Positions 1 to 10,074 of a DNA stretch of 64,000 nt are shown one piece after another. Source of the stretch: Caulobacter vibrioides (GTDB lineage: Bacteria; Pseudomonadota; Alphaproteobacteria; Caulobacterales; Caulobacteraceae); NCBI RefSeq assembly GCF_002310375.3, contig NZ_CP023315.3, positions 620,001-684,000 on the forward strand, written 5' to 3'. Position 1 is the stretch's first letter. Each line of letters begins with the position of its first letter. The notes beneath the pieces are model-generated. The model was given only the letters and a program-made list of their open reading frames with translations. It ran no database searches and was not told the DNA's origin. The translations under genes were made by a program, and so were the position numbers.

Positions 1-1146
1 TACACCACCCCGATCATCACCGAAGTGGCCGGCAAGATCCGCGCCGAAGACCTGGTCGATGGCCTGTCGATCCGCGAGGAAGTCGACGAAGCCACCGGCA
101 TCGCTCAGCGCGTGGTCGCCGACTGGCGCACCTCGGCCCGCGGTTCGGACCTGCGTCCGGCCATGGGCGTGCTGTCGGAAGACGGTTCGTACAAGCGCCT
201 CAGCAACGGTGGCGAAGCCCGCTACCTGCTGTCGGCCGGCGCCATTCTCTCCGTCGCCGACGGCGACGAAGTGAAGCCGGGTGAAGTGATCGCGCGTATC
301 CCGACCGAAGGCGCCAAGACCCGGGACATCACCGGTGGTCTGCCGCGCGTCGCCGAACTCTTCGAAGCCCGCCGTCCCAAGGACTGCGCGGTCATCGCGG
401 AAATGGACGGCCGTGTCGAATTCGGCAAGGATTACAAGAACAAGCGCCGGATCAAGATCACGCCGGACGTCGACGCTGATGGCAACCAAGCCGAGGCGGT
501 CGAGTTCCTGATCCCGAAGGGCAAGCACATCGCCGTCCACGATGGCGACTACATCACCAAGGGCGAGTACATCATCGACGGCAACCCGGATCCGCACGAC
601 ATCCTGCGCATCCTGGGCGTCGAAGCCCTGGCCAACTTCCTCGTCGACGAGATCCAAGAGGTCTATCGTCTGCAGGGCGTGCCGATCAACGACAAGCACA
701 TCGAGACGATCGTTCGTCAGATGCTGCAGAAGGTCGAGATCCTCGAGCCCGGCGACACCGGCCTGATCAAGGGCGATCACCTTGATAAGCCGGAGTTCGA
801 CAAGGAACAGGAAAAGGCGGTGGCGCGTGGCGGTCGTCCGGCTGTGACCCAGCCGGTGCTGCTGGGCATCACCAAGGCGAGCTTGCAAACCAAGAGCTTC
901 ATCTCGGCCGCGTCGTTCCAGGAAACGACCCGCGTCCTGACCGAAGCCTCGGTGCACGGCAAGACCGACACCCTGGAAGGCCTGAAGGAAAACGTCATCG
1001 TGGGTCGTCTGATCCCCGCCGGTACGGGTTCCTACCTGCGCAGCCTGCAGCGCGTCGCCGCCAAGCGCGACGAGCAACTGGCCCAGCAGCGCGAAGACGC
1101 GATGGAGCCGCTGCCGGCGGAAATCGCGCTTTCGGACGCCGAATAG
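1..1146 (+). CDS. rpoC: DNA-directed RNA polymerase subunit beta', C-terminal part (5'-truncated by window edge)
   Basis: This is the last ~381 residues of the beta' subunit of RNA polymerase, the clamp/jaw-bearing half of the catalytic core. The reading frame is open from base 1, so the gene begins upstream of the window. Recognisable beta' motifs include [19 protein letters not shown] near residue 110 and the conserved tail with [17 protein letters not shown] and [19 protein letters not shown] followed by [16 protein letters not shown]. The C-terminus is the acidic SDAE. The stop codon TAG (1144-1146) lies in the loop of a perfect stem-loop, and an in-frame TAA lies 20 codons further on (see findings). 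Identity is certain; only the true start is missing. Confidence 0.98.
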   Translation, partial: YTTPIITEVAGKIRAEDLVDGLSIREEVDEATGIAQRVVADWRTSARGSDLRPAMGVLSEDGSYKRLSNGGEARYLLSAGAILSVADGDEVKPGEVIARIPTEGAKTRDITGGLPRVAELFEARRPKDCAVIAEMDGRVEFGKDYKNKRRIKITPDVDADGNQAEAVEFLIPKGKHIAVHDGDYITKGEYIIDGNPDPHDILRILGVEALANFLVDEIQEVYRLQGVPINDKHIETIVRQMLQKVEILEPGDTGLIKGDHLDKPEFDKEQEKAVARGGRPAVTQPVLLGITKASLQTKSFISAASFQETTRVLTEASVHGKTDTLEGLKENVIVGRLIPAGTGSYLRSLQRVAAKRDEQLAQQREDAMEPLPAEIALSDAE

Positions 1147-1157
1147 GCGTCCGAAAG
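1129..1157 (+). other. Perfect 12-bp stem-loop spanning the rpoC stop codon
   Basis: Arms 1129-1140 and 1146-1157 are perfectly complementary, with a 5-base loop GAATA that contains the first two bases of the TAG stop. No U-tract follows, so it is not an obvious intrinsic terminator by itself. Two further small stem-loops follow (1169-1190, 9-bp stem; 1204-1220, 6-bp stem) before the strong terminator at 1233. It could protect the 3' end of the rpoBC mRNA or slow ribosomes at termination; this role is inferred. Confidence 0.6.
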
Positions 1158-1232
1158 AAACAGAGAATTGGGCGCTCTGCGGAGCGCCCAGGCGGACGCC
1201 GAATAAGCCTTTTTGGCTTAGAACTAACGGAA

Positions 1233-1260
1233 GGGCCCGGGAGCGATCCCGGGCCCTTTT
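1233..1260 (+). terminator. Rho-independent terminator of the rpoC transcript
   Basis: A 10-bp GC-rich perfect stem (1233-1242 with 1247-1256), loop GCGA, is followed directly by TTTT. It ends the rpoC operon and separates it from the chemoreceptor gene. Confidence 0.88.
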
Positions 1261-1366
1261 CGTTGGTCGTCGCATTAACGATAACGTCGGTACGCAATCT
1301 GGGTAGCGACGAAATCAGTGTTTCCGCTCCGTTAAGAGACGCGCTGCATCCTCCCGGCAGGAGACA

Positions 1367-3178
1367 ATGCAAACGATGTCATTACGGATCTCAGGCACCC
1401 TGAACCTGTTCGCGGTCGCGTTGATCGCGGCCTTCGCCTTGGCGACGGGGGCGGCCACCTACGCCTTGATGACCCTGCGCGTCGGCGGCCCGGTCTCGGA
1501 CCGGCAGATCGAAGCCGACGCCCTGGTCGCCGATATTCTGCCGCCGCCGCTGTTCATCGTCGAAGCGTTGTTGACCGCGCACCGGGGCCCCGACGAGCTG
1601 GACAAGGCCGCTGAGCTCGACAGCCATATCGAGGCGCTGAAGACCAGCTATGAGGAACGGCGCGCCCATTGGGCGACGCGGCCCTTGACCCCTGAGATCA
1701 AGGAGGCCCTCGCGGCCTCCGACGTGCATGTCAAAGCGTTCTGGAACACCACTGACAAGCAATTCAGACCCGCTCTGCGCGCCGGCGATATTGCGGCGAT
1801 GAATACGGGCCTCGATGCGATGACCGTCTCTTACCTGGCCCACCGCAAGGTCATCGACGAGCTTACGCCACTGGCCGTTGGTCTATCCAAGGCGCAGATC
1901 CACGCCGCCGAGGCGCAGTCGCGCCGGATCTTCATCGCCGTGGGCTTGGCCACGGTGCTCATGCTGGTCGTGGCCGCCGGCGGTGTCTGGATCTTGCGAA
2001 AGAAGGTGGTCAGGCCGCTGCTGGGCATGACCGGCTACATGGGCTCGCTGGCGAACGGCGACTACGACAAGGACGTGCCCTACCAGGGGCGCAACGATGA
2101 GCTCGGGGACATGGCCCGCTCGGTAGGCGTGTTCCGGGCTGCGGTTCTGGAGCGCCGGGCCGCCCGCGAACAACAGTTGGCGGCGGACGCGCAGGCGATG
2201 GACGCTCAGCAGCGCCAGGCGACCCAGGCGCAGGCCGAGTCCCGCGCGCGCGATCAGGTCGTGTCGGCTCTAGATCGCGGCCTGAGCGGCCTGGCGCGCG
2301 GCGAGTTGAACCAGCGCATCGACGAGCCGTTCCCGCCCGAGTTCGAGGACCTCCGGGTCAACTTCAACGCTTCGGTGCAGGCGCTGGAAACCACCCTGGC
2401 GAAGGTGATCGCCATGGCGGGCTCGGTCGGCGGCGGCGCAGGAGAGATTTCCTCGGCGGCCGACGATCTGTCCCGCCGGACCGAGCAGCAGGCCGCCAGT
2501 CTCGAGGAGACCGCTGCGGCGCTGCAGGAAGTCACCTCGACGATCCGGCAGAGCGCCGAGCGCGCCGCCATGGCCCAACAGTCGACGTCTCGCAGTCGAT
2601 CGTCCGTTACGCAGTCGGCCGACCTGGCCGGCGAAGCGATCGGAGCCATGGAACGGATCGACACCTCGTCGCGTCAGATCAACCAGATCATCGGGGTGAT
2701 CGACGAGATCGCCTTCCAGACCAACCTGCTGGCGCTGAACGCCGGGGTCGAGGCCGCCCGCGCCGGCGAGGCGGGCAGGGGCTTCGCGGTCGTCGCCATG
2801 GAAGTCCGCGGCCTGGCCCAGCGCTCGGCTGACGCGGCCAAGGAGATCAAGACCCTGATCGCGGAGGCCTCCTCCAGCGTGGAAAGCGGCGTTGGCCTTG
2901 TGGGGCGGGTCGGAAAGGCGCTGGGGGCGGTCGTCGACGAGTTCAGCGGGATCGAAGCCCTGGTCAACGACATCGCGATGGCGGCCCAGGAGCAAGCCGC
3001 CGGCCTTGGCCAGATCAACAGCGCCGTCGCCCAGATGGACCAGGTCACCCAGCAGAACGCTGCGATGGTCGAGGAGACCACAGCGGCCAGCCACAGCCTC
3101 ACGCGCGAAGCATCGGACCTGATGGGTCTGGTCCGGGCCTTCTCGCTGAGCGAGGACGTGCGCCGGAAGGCGGCTTAG
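1367..3178 (+). CDS. Methyl-accepting chemotaxis protein
   Basis: A 603-residue transmembrane chemoreceptor that would pass ligand information to CheA/CheW. A first membrane segment lies at about residues 10-35, a periplasmic domain follows with little recognisable ligand-binding sequence, and a second membrane segment lies at about 188-210. HAMP-type linkers occupy roughly 210-330, and the cytoplasmic signalling domain runs to about 590. The hairpin tip is canonical: IDEIAFQTNLLALNAGVEAA followed by RAGEAGRGFAVVAMEVRGLA. There is no CheR-binding pentapeptide at the C-terminus (it ends RRKAA). The ATG at 1367 is preceded by GCAGGAG at good spacing. It stands alone between the rpoC terminator and convergent hemF. 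The ligand cannot be predicted. Confidence 0.95.
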   Translation: MQTMSLRISGTLNLFAVALIAAFALATGAATYALMTLRVGGPVSDRQIEADALVADILPPPLFIVEALLTAHRGPDELDKAAELDSHIEALKTSYEERRAHWATRPLTPEIKEALAASDVHVKAFWNTTDKQFRPALRAGDIAAMNTGLDAMTVSYLAHRKVIDELTPLAVGLSKAQIHAAEAQSRRIFIAVGLATVLMLVVAAGGVWILRKKVVRPLLGMTGYMGSLANGDYDKDVPYQGRNDELGDMARSVGVFRAAVLERRAAREQQLAADAQAMDAQQRQATQAQAESRARDQVVSALDRGLSGLARGELNQRIDEPFPPEFEDLRVNFNASVQALETTLAKVIAMAGSVGGGAGEISSAADDLSRRTEQQAASLEETAAALQEVTSTIRQSAERAAMAQQSTSRSRSSVTQSADLAGEAIGAMERIDTSSRQINQIIGVIDEIAFQTNLLALNAGVEAARAGEAGRGFAVVAMEVRGLAQRSADAAKEIKTLIAEASSSVESGVGLVGRVGKALGAVVDEFSGIEALVNDIAMAAQEQAAGLGQINSAVAQMDQVTQQNAAMVEETTAASHSLTREASDLMGLVRAFSLSEDVRRKAA

Positions 3179-3197
3179 GTCGGTTCAAGAGGCAGCC

Positions 3198-4070
3198 CTA
3201 AGGCCACTTCACCGCCGGCGGCATCGAGCTGAGGATCGACTCGACATTGCCGCCGGTCTTCAGGCCGAACATCGTGCCGCGATCGTAGAGCAGGTTGAAC
3301 TCGACATACCGTCCGCGCTGGACCAGCTGCTGCTCGCGCTCGTCGGCGGTCCAGGCCTCGCCCATGCGGCGGCGGACCAGGGTCGGATAGATTTCTAGGA
3401 AGGCCCGCCCCACGTCCTGGGTGAAGGCGAAGTCGCGCGCCCAATCGCCGCTGTCATGATGGTCGTAGAAGATGCCGCCGATACCGCGCGGCTCGTTGCG
3501 ATGCGGCAGGAAGAAGTACTCGTCGCACCAAGCCTTGTATTTGGGGTGCCACGCCGGATCGTACTTGTCGCAAGCCCGCTTGTAGGCCGCGTGGAAGTCG
3601 ATGGCGTCCGGGAAGTCCTGCTGACGCTGGTAGCCGAGCAGGGGGGTGAGGTCCCCGCCGCCGCCGAACCAGCTCTTGGTCGTGGCGATGAAGCGCGTGT
3701 TCATGTGCACGGCCGGCACGCGCGGATTGGTCATGTGGGCGATCAGGCTGATCCCCGTGGCGAAGAACCGGGGGTCCTCGGCCGCGCCCGGCATGTTCTT
3801 GGCCATCTCGGGGGTGAAGGTCCCGAACACCGTCGAGACGTGGACGCCGACCTTCTCGAACAGACGGCCGTGCATCATGCCCATCACGCCGCCGCCGCCG
3901 GCCGGTCGATCCCAGGCCTTCTTCTCGAAGCGACCGGCCGCGCCGGGATAGAGGTCGGCGGGGGCTTCGTCCTCAAGCTGCTCGAAGGCGGCGCAGATCT
4001 GGTCGCGCAGGCTTTCGAACCACGCCCGGGCGGCGGCCTTCTGGGTGTCGAGGTCTTGATCGGTGCTCAT
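3198..4070 (-). CDS. hemF: Oxygen-dependent coproporphyrinogen-III oxidase
   Basis: Converts coproporphyrinogen III to protoporphyrinogen IX with O2 in haem synthesis. The 290-residue protein matches the family's length. It shows family signatures such as [44 protein letters not shown]-like [29 protein letters not shown] and [20 protein letters not shown] (here [16 protein letters not shown]). The last one is diagnostic for aerobic HemF and excludes the radical-SAM HemN. It is convergent with the chemoreceptor gene with a 19-base gap. Confidence 0.97.
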   Translation of the reverse strand: MSTDQDLDTQKAAARAWFESLRDQICAAFEQLEDEAPADLYPGAAGRFEKKAWDRPAGGGGVMGMMHGRLFEKVGVHVSTVFGTFTPEMAKNMPGAAEDPRFFATGISLIAHMTNPRVPAVHMNTRFIATTKSWFGGGGDLTPLLGYQRQQDFPDAIDFHAAYKRACDKYDPAWHPKYKAWCDEYFFLPHRNEPRGIGGIFYDHHDSGDWARDFAFTQDVGRAFLEIYPTLVRRRMGEAWTADEREQQLVQRGRYVEFNLLYDRGTMFGLKTGGNVESILSSMPPAVKWP

Positions 4071-4200
4071 ACCCGCCGATTAAGCCCCCACGCGTCCGCG
4101 TGCAAATGGGTCCGTGACGACAACGGGGGCCCAGGGGTTCGACAGCGACCGTTTCGGGCGGCCATACTCGCCCCTCAAGGGAGCGTGGCGGATGTCCAGA

Positions 4201-4266
4201 TCAGGTCAGCGCCGTGAAGATCAGGGCCACGACGACGATGTCGAAGATGCGGACGGCGATGGACAT
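4201..4266 (-). CDS. Possible 21-residue hydrophobic micropeptide upstream of hemF
   Basis: Below normal gene-calling length. An ATG opens a frame for a 21-residue peptide (MSIAVRIFDI followed by a valine/leucine-rich stretch ending FTALT) that could form one membrane segment. It lies on the same strand as hemF, about 130 bases upstream, in an otherwise gene-free gap (4071-4334). No convincing ribosome-binding site is visible, so it may be a chance ORF. Ribosome profiling or conservation in relatives would decide. Confidence 0.2.
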   Translation of the reverse strand: MSIAVRIFDIVVVALIFTALT

Positions 4267-4334
4267 GGCGAGCTCGCGGCGATGAATTCACCTTCGATTA
4301 AGCAAGAACGGCGCCAGCCGGGGGCGGCTGGCTG

Positions 4335-4637
4335 ATGGCCCTGTTCTTCGATGCGGCCTGGTATGATCAACAGCTGTCCGAGCGCGGCCTATCGCGCGCG
4401 GTCCTCGCGGCCGTGGCGGGCATGACGGAGGGAGATCTCGCCCTGGCCTTCAAGGACCAGCGCGAGCTTTCGATGCGGGAAATCAGTGCTTTCGCCGAGC
4501 TGCTGGGCGTTTCGGCGGCCGAGGCGGCCTCACGCGCGGGCGTTCGCCCGCCGCCGGCGAGTGATCGCGACCGGATCGCGGCGCTCGAGGCGCGGGTGGC
4601 CGCGCTGGAAGCGCAGTTGGCCCGCCTGACGCGTTAG
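4335..4637 (+). CDS. Small conserved-type protein with helix-turn-helix-like N-terminus and coiled-coil tail
   Basis: A 100-residue protein. Residues ~10-70 read like a Cro/CI-type helical fold (LSRAVLAAVAGMTEGDLALA, then ELSMREISAFAELLGVSAAE). Residues ~76-99 have a heptad pattern (RIAALEARVAALEAQLARL), which predicts a dimerising coiled coil. Its 3' end overlaps the convergent gene at 4634 by four bases. No strong Shine-Dalgarno is evident. A DNA-binding dimer is plausible but the basic recognition helix is weak. Function unknown. Confidence 0.6.
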   Translation: MALFFDAAWYDQQLSERGLSRAVLAAVAGMTEGDLALAFKDQRELSMREISAFAELLGVSAAEAASRAGVRPPPASDRDRIAALEARVAALEAQLARLTR

Positions 4638-4957
4638 ATATTGGTCTTTTTCAGGAGGCCCGTGGGCGGGCGACGGTCGGCGGGCCCCGAGTATTCCGTG
4701 CCAAGATAGGTCGATCTGGCCGTATCGAGCACTTCCTGCCCACCGCGCAGGCCGCGCTTCTGGCCCGACTGTCCCATGATGTGGGCGGCGAAGGCGGCAA
4801 AGCCTTCGCGGCGAGGCGGCGGCGGCGCGGGCTGCGCGTCTTCCTCGACCACGAACACCAAATCGTCGTCGTCGTCGCGACGAGTGGAATCCTGCGGCGC
4901 CGGCAAGGCGCGACGCGTGGGGCCAGGGCGTCGAAGGGGGTCGATTGGACCGCTCAT
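4634..4957 (-). CDS. Hypothetical protein
   Basis: 107 residues, mostly low-complexity and probably disordered. An Arg/Pro-rich N-terminus is followed by an acidic patch (RRDDDDDLVFVVEED), a proline run, then a short helical segment FAAFAAHIMGQSGQKRGLRG and the C-terminal LGTEYSGPADRR. It lies 47 bases downstream of phaR on the same strand and may be cotranscribed. I do not recognise a characterised family. Confidence 0.6.
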   Translation of the reverse strand: MSGPIDPLRRPGPTRRALPAPQDSTRRDDDDDLVFVVEEDAQPAPPPPRREGFAAFAAHIMGQSGQKRGLRGGQEVLDTARSTYLGTEYSGPADRRPPTGLLKKTNI

Positions 4958-5004
4958 GCCCCGACCCTAGGGCGGGACGGTTAAGAACGGCTGGATCGGC
5001 TTGG

Positions 5005-5658
5005 TTAAGACTTACTGGCCAGCTTGGCGATCTGTTCCTGCATCGCCTCCATCTGGCGCTTCAGGTCGGCCAGGGAGTCGTCGCTGGGCGGAGCGGAGGC
5101 CGGCGCGGGCGCGGGTTCGGCCTGTGCGGCGGTGGCGGCGTCCTCGGGGCGGACATAGGCGAACGGCGAGAACATCTTCATCGCGCGGTCGAACAGGGCC
5201 ATGTTCTGGCGGATCTGTTCCTCATAGACGCCCATGCCCGGCATCTTGCCCGGGGCCATGGTCGACAGCTGGCCGCGCAGGCGCTCCTGCTGCTTGGCGA
5301 AGCTCTCGAGCGACATCTCCAGGTACGACGGCAGGAAGGCCTGCATCGAGTTGCCGTAGAAGCCGATCAGCTGACGCAGGAACTGTATGGGCAGCAGATT
5401 TTGACCGCCGCCGCGGTTTTCTTCCTCGAAGATGATCTGGGTCAAGACGGAACGGGTGATGTCGTCGTTTGTCTTGGCGTCGTAAACCACGAAGTCGACG
5501 CCCTCCTTCACCATGTCCGAGAGGTGTTCCAGGGTGACGTACGAGGAGGATGCCGTGTTGTAGAGGCGACGGTTGGCGTATTTCTTGATGATCACGCGCT
5601 GGCCGGCCGACTTTTCGCTTCCGGCGGCCGTTTCGCCTTTTTCAGGGGTCTCGGACAT
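5005..5658 (-). CDS. phaR: Polyhydroxyalkanoate synthesis repressor PhaR
   Basis: A DNA- and PHB-binding regulator that represses phasin and PHB genes until polymer granules titrate it away. The N-terminal PHB/PHA accumulation regulator domain is clear: VIIKKYANRRLYNTASSSYV at about residue 25, then LEHLSDMVKEGVDFVVYDAK and DDITRSVLTQIIFEEEN. A second conserved block (LIGFYGNSMQAFLPSYLEMS) follows, then a coiled-coil C-terminus. I chose the ATG at 5658 because GGGAACGA precedes it; a TTG nine codons upstream also opens the frame. It is divergent from phaA, which fits local control of the pathway. Confidence 0.95.
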   Translation of the reverse strand: MSETPEKGETAAGSEKSAGQRVIIKKYANRRLYNTASSSYVTLEHLSDMVKEGVDFVVYDAKTNDDITRSVLTQIIFEEENRGGGQNLLPIQFLRQLIGFYGNSMQAFLPSYLEMSLESFAKQQERLRGQLSTMAPGKMPGMGVYEEQIRQNMALFDRAMKMFSPFAYVRPEDAATAAQAEPAPAPASAPPSDDSLADLKRQMEAMQEQIAKLASKS

Positions 5659-7137
<1,479 letters not shown>

Positions 7138-7149
7138 GCCAAGCCAGTC

Positions 7150-7175
7150 GGTGACCCGCTCTTCGGCGGGTCACC
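7150..7175 (+). other. Stem-loop in the phaA-phaB intergenic gap
   Basis: A 10-bp perfect stem (7150-7159 with 7166-7175) with a 6-base loop and no U-tract. It could stabilise the upstream phaA message or reduce read-through into phaB. It does not look like a full intrinsic terminator. Confidence 0.5.
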
Positions 7176-7209
7176 CCCAAACCATAAGAAAAGCGATCGG
7201 GAGAGTTAC

Positions 7210-7932
7210 ATGACGAGAGTTGCGTTCGTGACCGGCGGCACCCGCGGCATCGGTCGAGCCATCTGCGAGCGACTGATCGCTGACGGCCACAAGGTGGCGG
7301 CGGGGTATTCCGGTAACGAAGCCGCCGCCGAGGCCTGCGCCAAGGAACTGGGCGTGATGGTCGTGAAGGGCAATGTCGGGGTGTTCGAGGACTGCCAGGC
7401 GGCCGTCAAGAAGGTCGAGGCCGAACTGGGTCCGATCGACATCCTGGTCAACAACGCCGGCATCACCCGCGACGGCATGCTGCACAAGATGACCTACGAG
7501 CAGTGGTCGGAAGTCATCCGGGTGAACATGGACTCGGCCTTCAACATGACCCGCCCGGTGATCGAGGGCATGCGCGACCGCAGCTGGGGCCGGATCATCA
7601 ACATCAGCTCGATCAATGGCCAAAAGGGCCAGATGGGTCAGACCAACTACTCGGCGGCCAAGGCCGGCCTGATCGGCTTCACCAAGGCCCTGGCCCTGGA
7701 GAACGCCAAGAAGGGCGTCACGGTCAATGTGATCTGCCCCGGCTATATCGACACCGAGATGGTGGCTGCGGTTCCCGAGAACGTGTTGGCCGGCATCATC
7801 GCGGGCATCCCGGTCGGACGCCTGGGCCGCGGCGAGGAAATCGCCGACATGGTCTCGTTCCTGGCCGGCGAGCGCGCGGGTTTCGTGACCGGCGCAACCC
7901 TGACCCTGAACGGCGGCCAGTACATGGCCTAA
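7210..7932 (+). CDS. phaB: Acetoacetyl-CoA reductase (NADPH-dependent)
   Basis: Reduces acetoacetyl-CoA to (R)-3-hydroxybutyryl-CoA for polyhydroxybutyrate polymerisation. It is a 240-residue short-chain dehydrogenase. The cofactor motif TGGTRGIGRAI starts at residue 8, followed by NNAGITRDGMLHKM, the Ser-Tyr-Lys triad in INISSINGQKGQMGQTNYSA with the following AAKAG, and CPGYIDTEMV. The SINGQKGQ(M/F)GQTNYSAAKAG stretch is typical of PhaB. A GGGAGAG ribosome-binding site precedes the ATG. No PHB synthase (phaC) is in the window. Confidence 0.96.
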   Translation: MTRVAFVTGGTRGIGRAICERLIADGHKVAAGYSGNEAAAEACAKELGVMVVKGNVGVFEDCQAAVKKVEAELGPIDILVNNAGITRDGMLHKMTYEQWSEVIRVNMDSAFNMTRPVIEGMRDRSWGRIINISSINGQKGQMGQTNYSAAKAGLIGFTKALALENAKKGVTVNVICPGYIDTEMVAAVPENVLAGIIAGIPVGRLGRGEEIADMVSFLAGERAGFVTGATLTLNGGQYMA

Positions 7933-8056
7933 GGGGCCTTCCCTCGAAGCTTGGGCTTGACGGCCGCTGTTGCGGTTTGGCCTCATGCGCCGGGCTTCGG
8001 GGGATCAGCGTTCGCGCGTCCAAGATTCGCCCTAGTCGACGGGCAGTACGGATCGC

Positions 8057-8839
8057 ATGACAGTCTGTAAGGCGGAGTTTGGCGAATGGGGCGCCCGAGC
8101 GGCCCTGGCGATCGCCGCTCTGGTGCTCATGGGGGCGTCCGCGCACGCCCAGCAGCTTCCGCACTCGCTGCGCGACGCCCTGCTTGGCCACAAGGGCCCG
8201 GCGGAGGCGCGGCGCGCGCCCGCGCCGCCCGTGGCGCGCTATGTTTCCGAAACCGGCGGGGCGTTCATCTTCGACCAGGGCGCGCCGCGTCCCCTCATCA
8301 AGTTCGACAACAGCGCCGAGATCTGGGTGCTGCAGGCCCAGCCCGCTTCGCGCGGCGATGTCATCTATCGCAACGATCTGGGCGAACCCGTCCTGCGGGT
8401 CACCAAGCTCGGCGGGATCATCCTCTTCACCGATGACGCGCCCATGGGCGCGGCGGCGGCGTTGTCCGGCCGGGCGCAGTCCATTCAGCCGCCGGCGATT
8501 CTGTCGTTCAGCGTGTTCGTGCAGCGGGTGCGGGTGGCGACGGCCCGCGCCAGCCGCGCCGCGCAGCGCGATATCGAGTTCGCCACCGTGGAGGACGTCC
8601 GCCCGGAAACCTCGGTCCTGGCCGCCGACTCGGCGACCGTGGTCGCTGAGGCCTTCGAGCGCATGGCGCGCAAGGGCGACCGGTCGCTGATCTCGCGAAT
8701 CGCCCGCGTGCTGCTGGCCGAGGGGCATAAGCCCTCCGCCTCGCTGAAGGACGGGTCCCTGACCATCACCTACTCTCCGGAGCAGGGTTTGGCGGGGCGG
8801 CCGTCCTCGAAGAAGATCATCAAGGTGATCCACCGCTAG
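8057..8839 (+). CDS. DUF4908 family exported protein
   Basis: A 260-residue secreted protein. A Sec signal peptide spans about residues 1-32 (hydrophobic ALAIAALVLMGASAHA, cleavage likely after AHA). The mature part begins QQLPHSLRDALLGHKGP and contains FIFDQGAPRPLIKFDNSAEI, EIWVLQAQPASRGDVIYRND and a terminal LSRIARVLLAEGHKPS-like region. It matches what I know of the Caulobacterales protein family DUF4908, which has no assigned function. It is probably periplasmic. Confidence 0.75.
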   Translation: MTVCKAEFGEWGARAALAIAALVLMGASAHAQQLPHSLRDALLGHKGPAEARRAPAPPVARYVSETGGAFIFDQGAPRPLIKFDNSAEIWVLQAQPASRGDVIYRNDLGEPVLRVTKLGGIILFTDDAPMGAAAALSGRAQSIQPPAILSFSVFVQRVRVATARASRAAQRDIEFATVEDVRPETSVLAADSATVVAEAFERMARKGDRSLISRIARVLLAEGHKPSASLKDGSLTITYSPEQGLAGRPSSKKIIKVIHR

Positions 8840-9016
8840 CCATTTGGGCGAACATTGTTCTTCAAGCGTGGCCATAAACACCCTGCGGCGGTTTACGGCG
8901 GTGGCGCAGTACTCTAGGGCGATACGCCCTCGACGGTGTCGACGTACGAACGCAACCTTGCGTCATGCGACTCCAGCGAGCCTTTCCGCGCGCTCGCAAG
9001 GTCCTATTGTCGCATC

Positions 9017-10054
9017 ATGGTGAATTCCGATCCCGCTACCGCCCCCGAAAGAGGCCGCCTGAAGATGGCCGATATCGCGCGTATGGCGGGGGTCTCGGTG
9101 TCCACGGTGTCGCGCGCTCTGGCGGGTAATCCCCTGATCCCCAAGCCGTTGCGCGACCAGATCGTGCAGATCGCCCAGACACACGGCTATGTCGTCAACC
9201 AGTCGGCGCGGTCCCTGCGCCTGCGCAAGACCGATACGATCGGCGTGATCATCCCGCTGGCCCACGAGACGGGCCAACTGATCTCGGATCCCTTCTTCCT
9301 GGAGATGATCGGGCGGCTGGCCGACGAGATCACCCGGAGAAACTATGCGGTCCTGCTGCACAAGGTGGTCGTCACCGAGCCCGGCTGGCTGGACCGGATC
9401 ATCCAGGCGCATCGCGCCGATGGGCTGCTGCTGATCGGGCAAAGCAATCAGCACGATGTCCTCAATACGGTCGCCCAGACCTACAGGCCGCTGGTCGTGT
9501 GGGGCGCCAGGCTGCCGGGGCAGACCTACTGCGCGGTCGGAAGCGACAATGTCGCCGGCGGCCGTATGGCGGTCGCGCATCTGGCGGCGGCGGGGCGCAA
9601 GCGGATCGCCTTTCTGGGCGCCACCGACGCGCCGGAAGCCGCCCAGCGGTTCGACGGCTATCGACAGGGCCTCGCCGAGGCGGGACTGGCCTTCGACCCC
9701 GCCCTGGTCGTCGCCGCGCCCTACACGATGGATGAGGCGCGCCGAGCGATCGCCGACTTCATCGCGACGGGCGCTGACTTCGATGCGGTCTTCGCCTTCT
9801 CCGACGTCATCGCCCTGGCGGCGATCGCCGCTCTTACGGCGGCCGCCAAAACCGTTCCCGGCGACGTTGCGGTGGTGGGCTTCGACGACATCGTGCTGGC
9901 GCGCCACAGCGCACCGCCCCTGACCACGGTGCGTCAGGATCTGGAGCTTGCGGCGCGCGAGATGGTCGATCGGCTGTTCGCCCGCATGGCCGGCGAGCCT
10001 GCCGGTTCGGCCCTATCGCCCGTGGAGCTGATCGTTCGAGGCAGCAGCGCTTAG
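9017..10054 (+). CDS. LacI family transcriptional regulator
   Basis: The N-terminal LacI helix-turn-helix is exact in type (KMADIARMAGVSVSTVSRAL at about residue 15, then GNPLIPKPLRDQI and the hinge helix NQSARSLRLRKT). A periplasmic-binding-protein-like sugar domain follows (IGVIIPLAHETG; VGFDDIVLARHSAPPLTTVR). I chose the ATG at 9017 because earlier in-frame starts would add an unrelated ~27-residue tail. It is monocistronic and its target is not obvious, since no sugar genes flank it. 346 residues is typical for the family. Confidence 0.92.
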   Translation: MVNSDPATAPERGRLKMADIARMAGVSVSTVSRALAGNPLIPKPLRDQIVQIAQTHGYVVNQSARSLRLRKTDTIGVIIPLAHETGQLISDPFFLEMIGRLADEITRRNYAVLLHKVVVTEPGWLDRIIQAHRADGLLLIGQSNQHDVLNTVAQTYRPLVVWGARLPGQTYCAVGSDNVAGGRMAVAHLAAAGRKRIAFLGATDAPEAAQRFDGYRQGLAEAGLAFDPALVVAAPYTMDEARRAIADFIATGADFDAVFAFSDVIALAAIAALTAAAKTVPGDVAVVGFDDIVLARHSAPPLTTVRQDLELAAREMVDRLFARMAGEPAGSALSPVELIVRGSSA

Positions 10055-10074
10055 CTGCGGCCGGGCTCCAGGCG

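Noticed and set aside
4114-4335. 73-codon plus-strand ORF before the small coiled-coil gene
   Set aside because: Low-complexity Asp-rich translation, no start context; probably non-coding.
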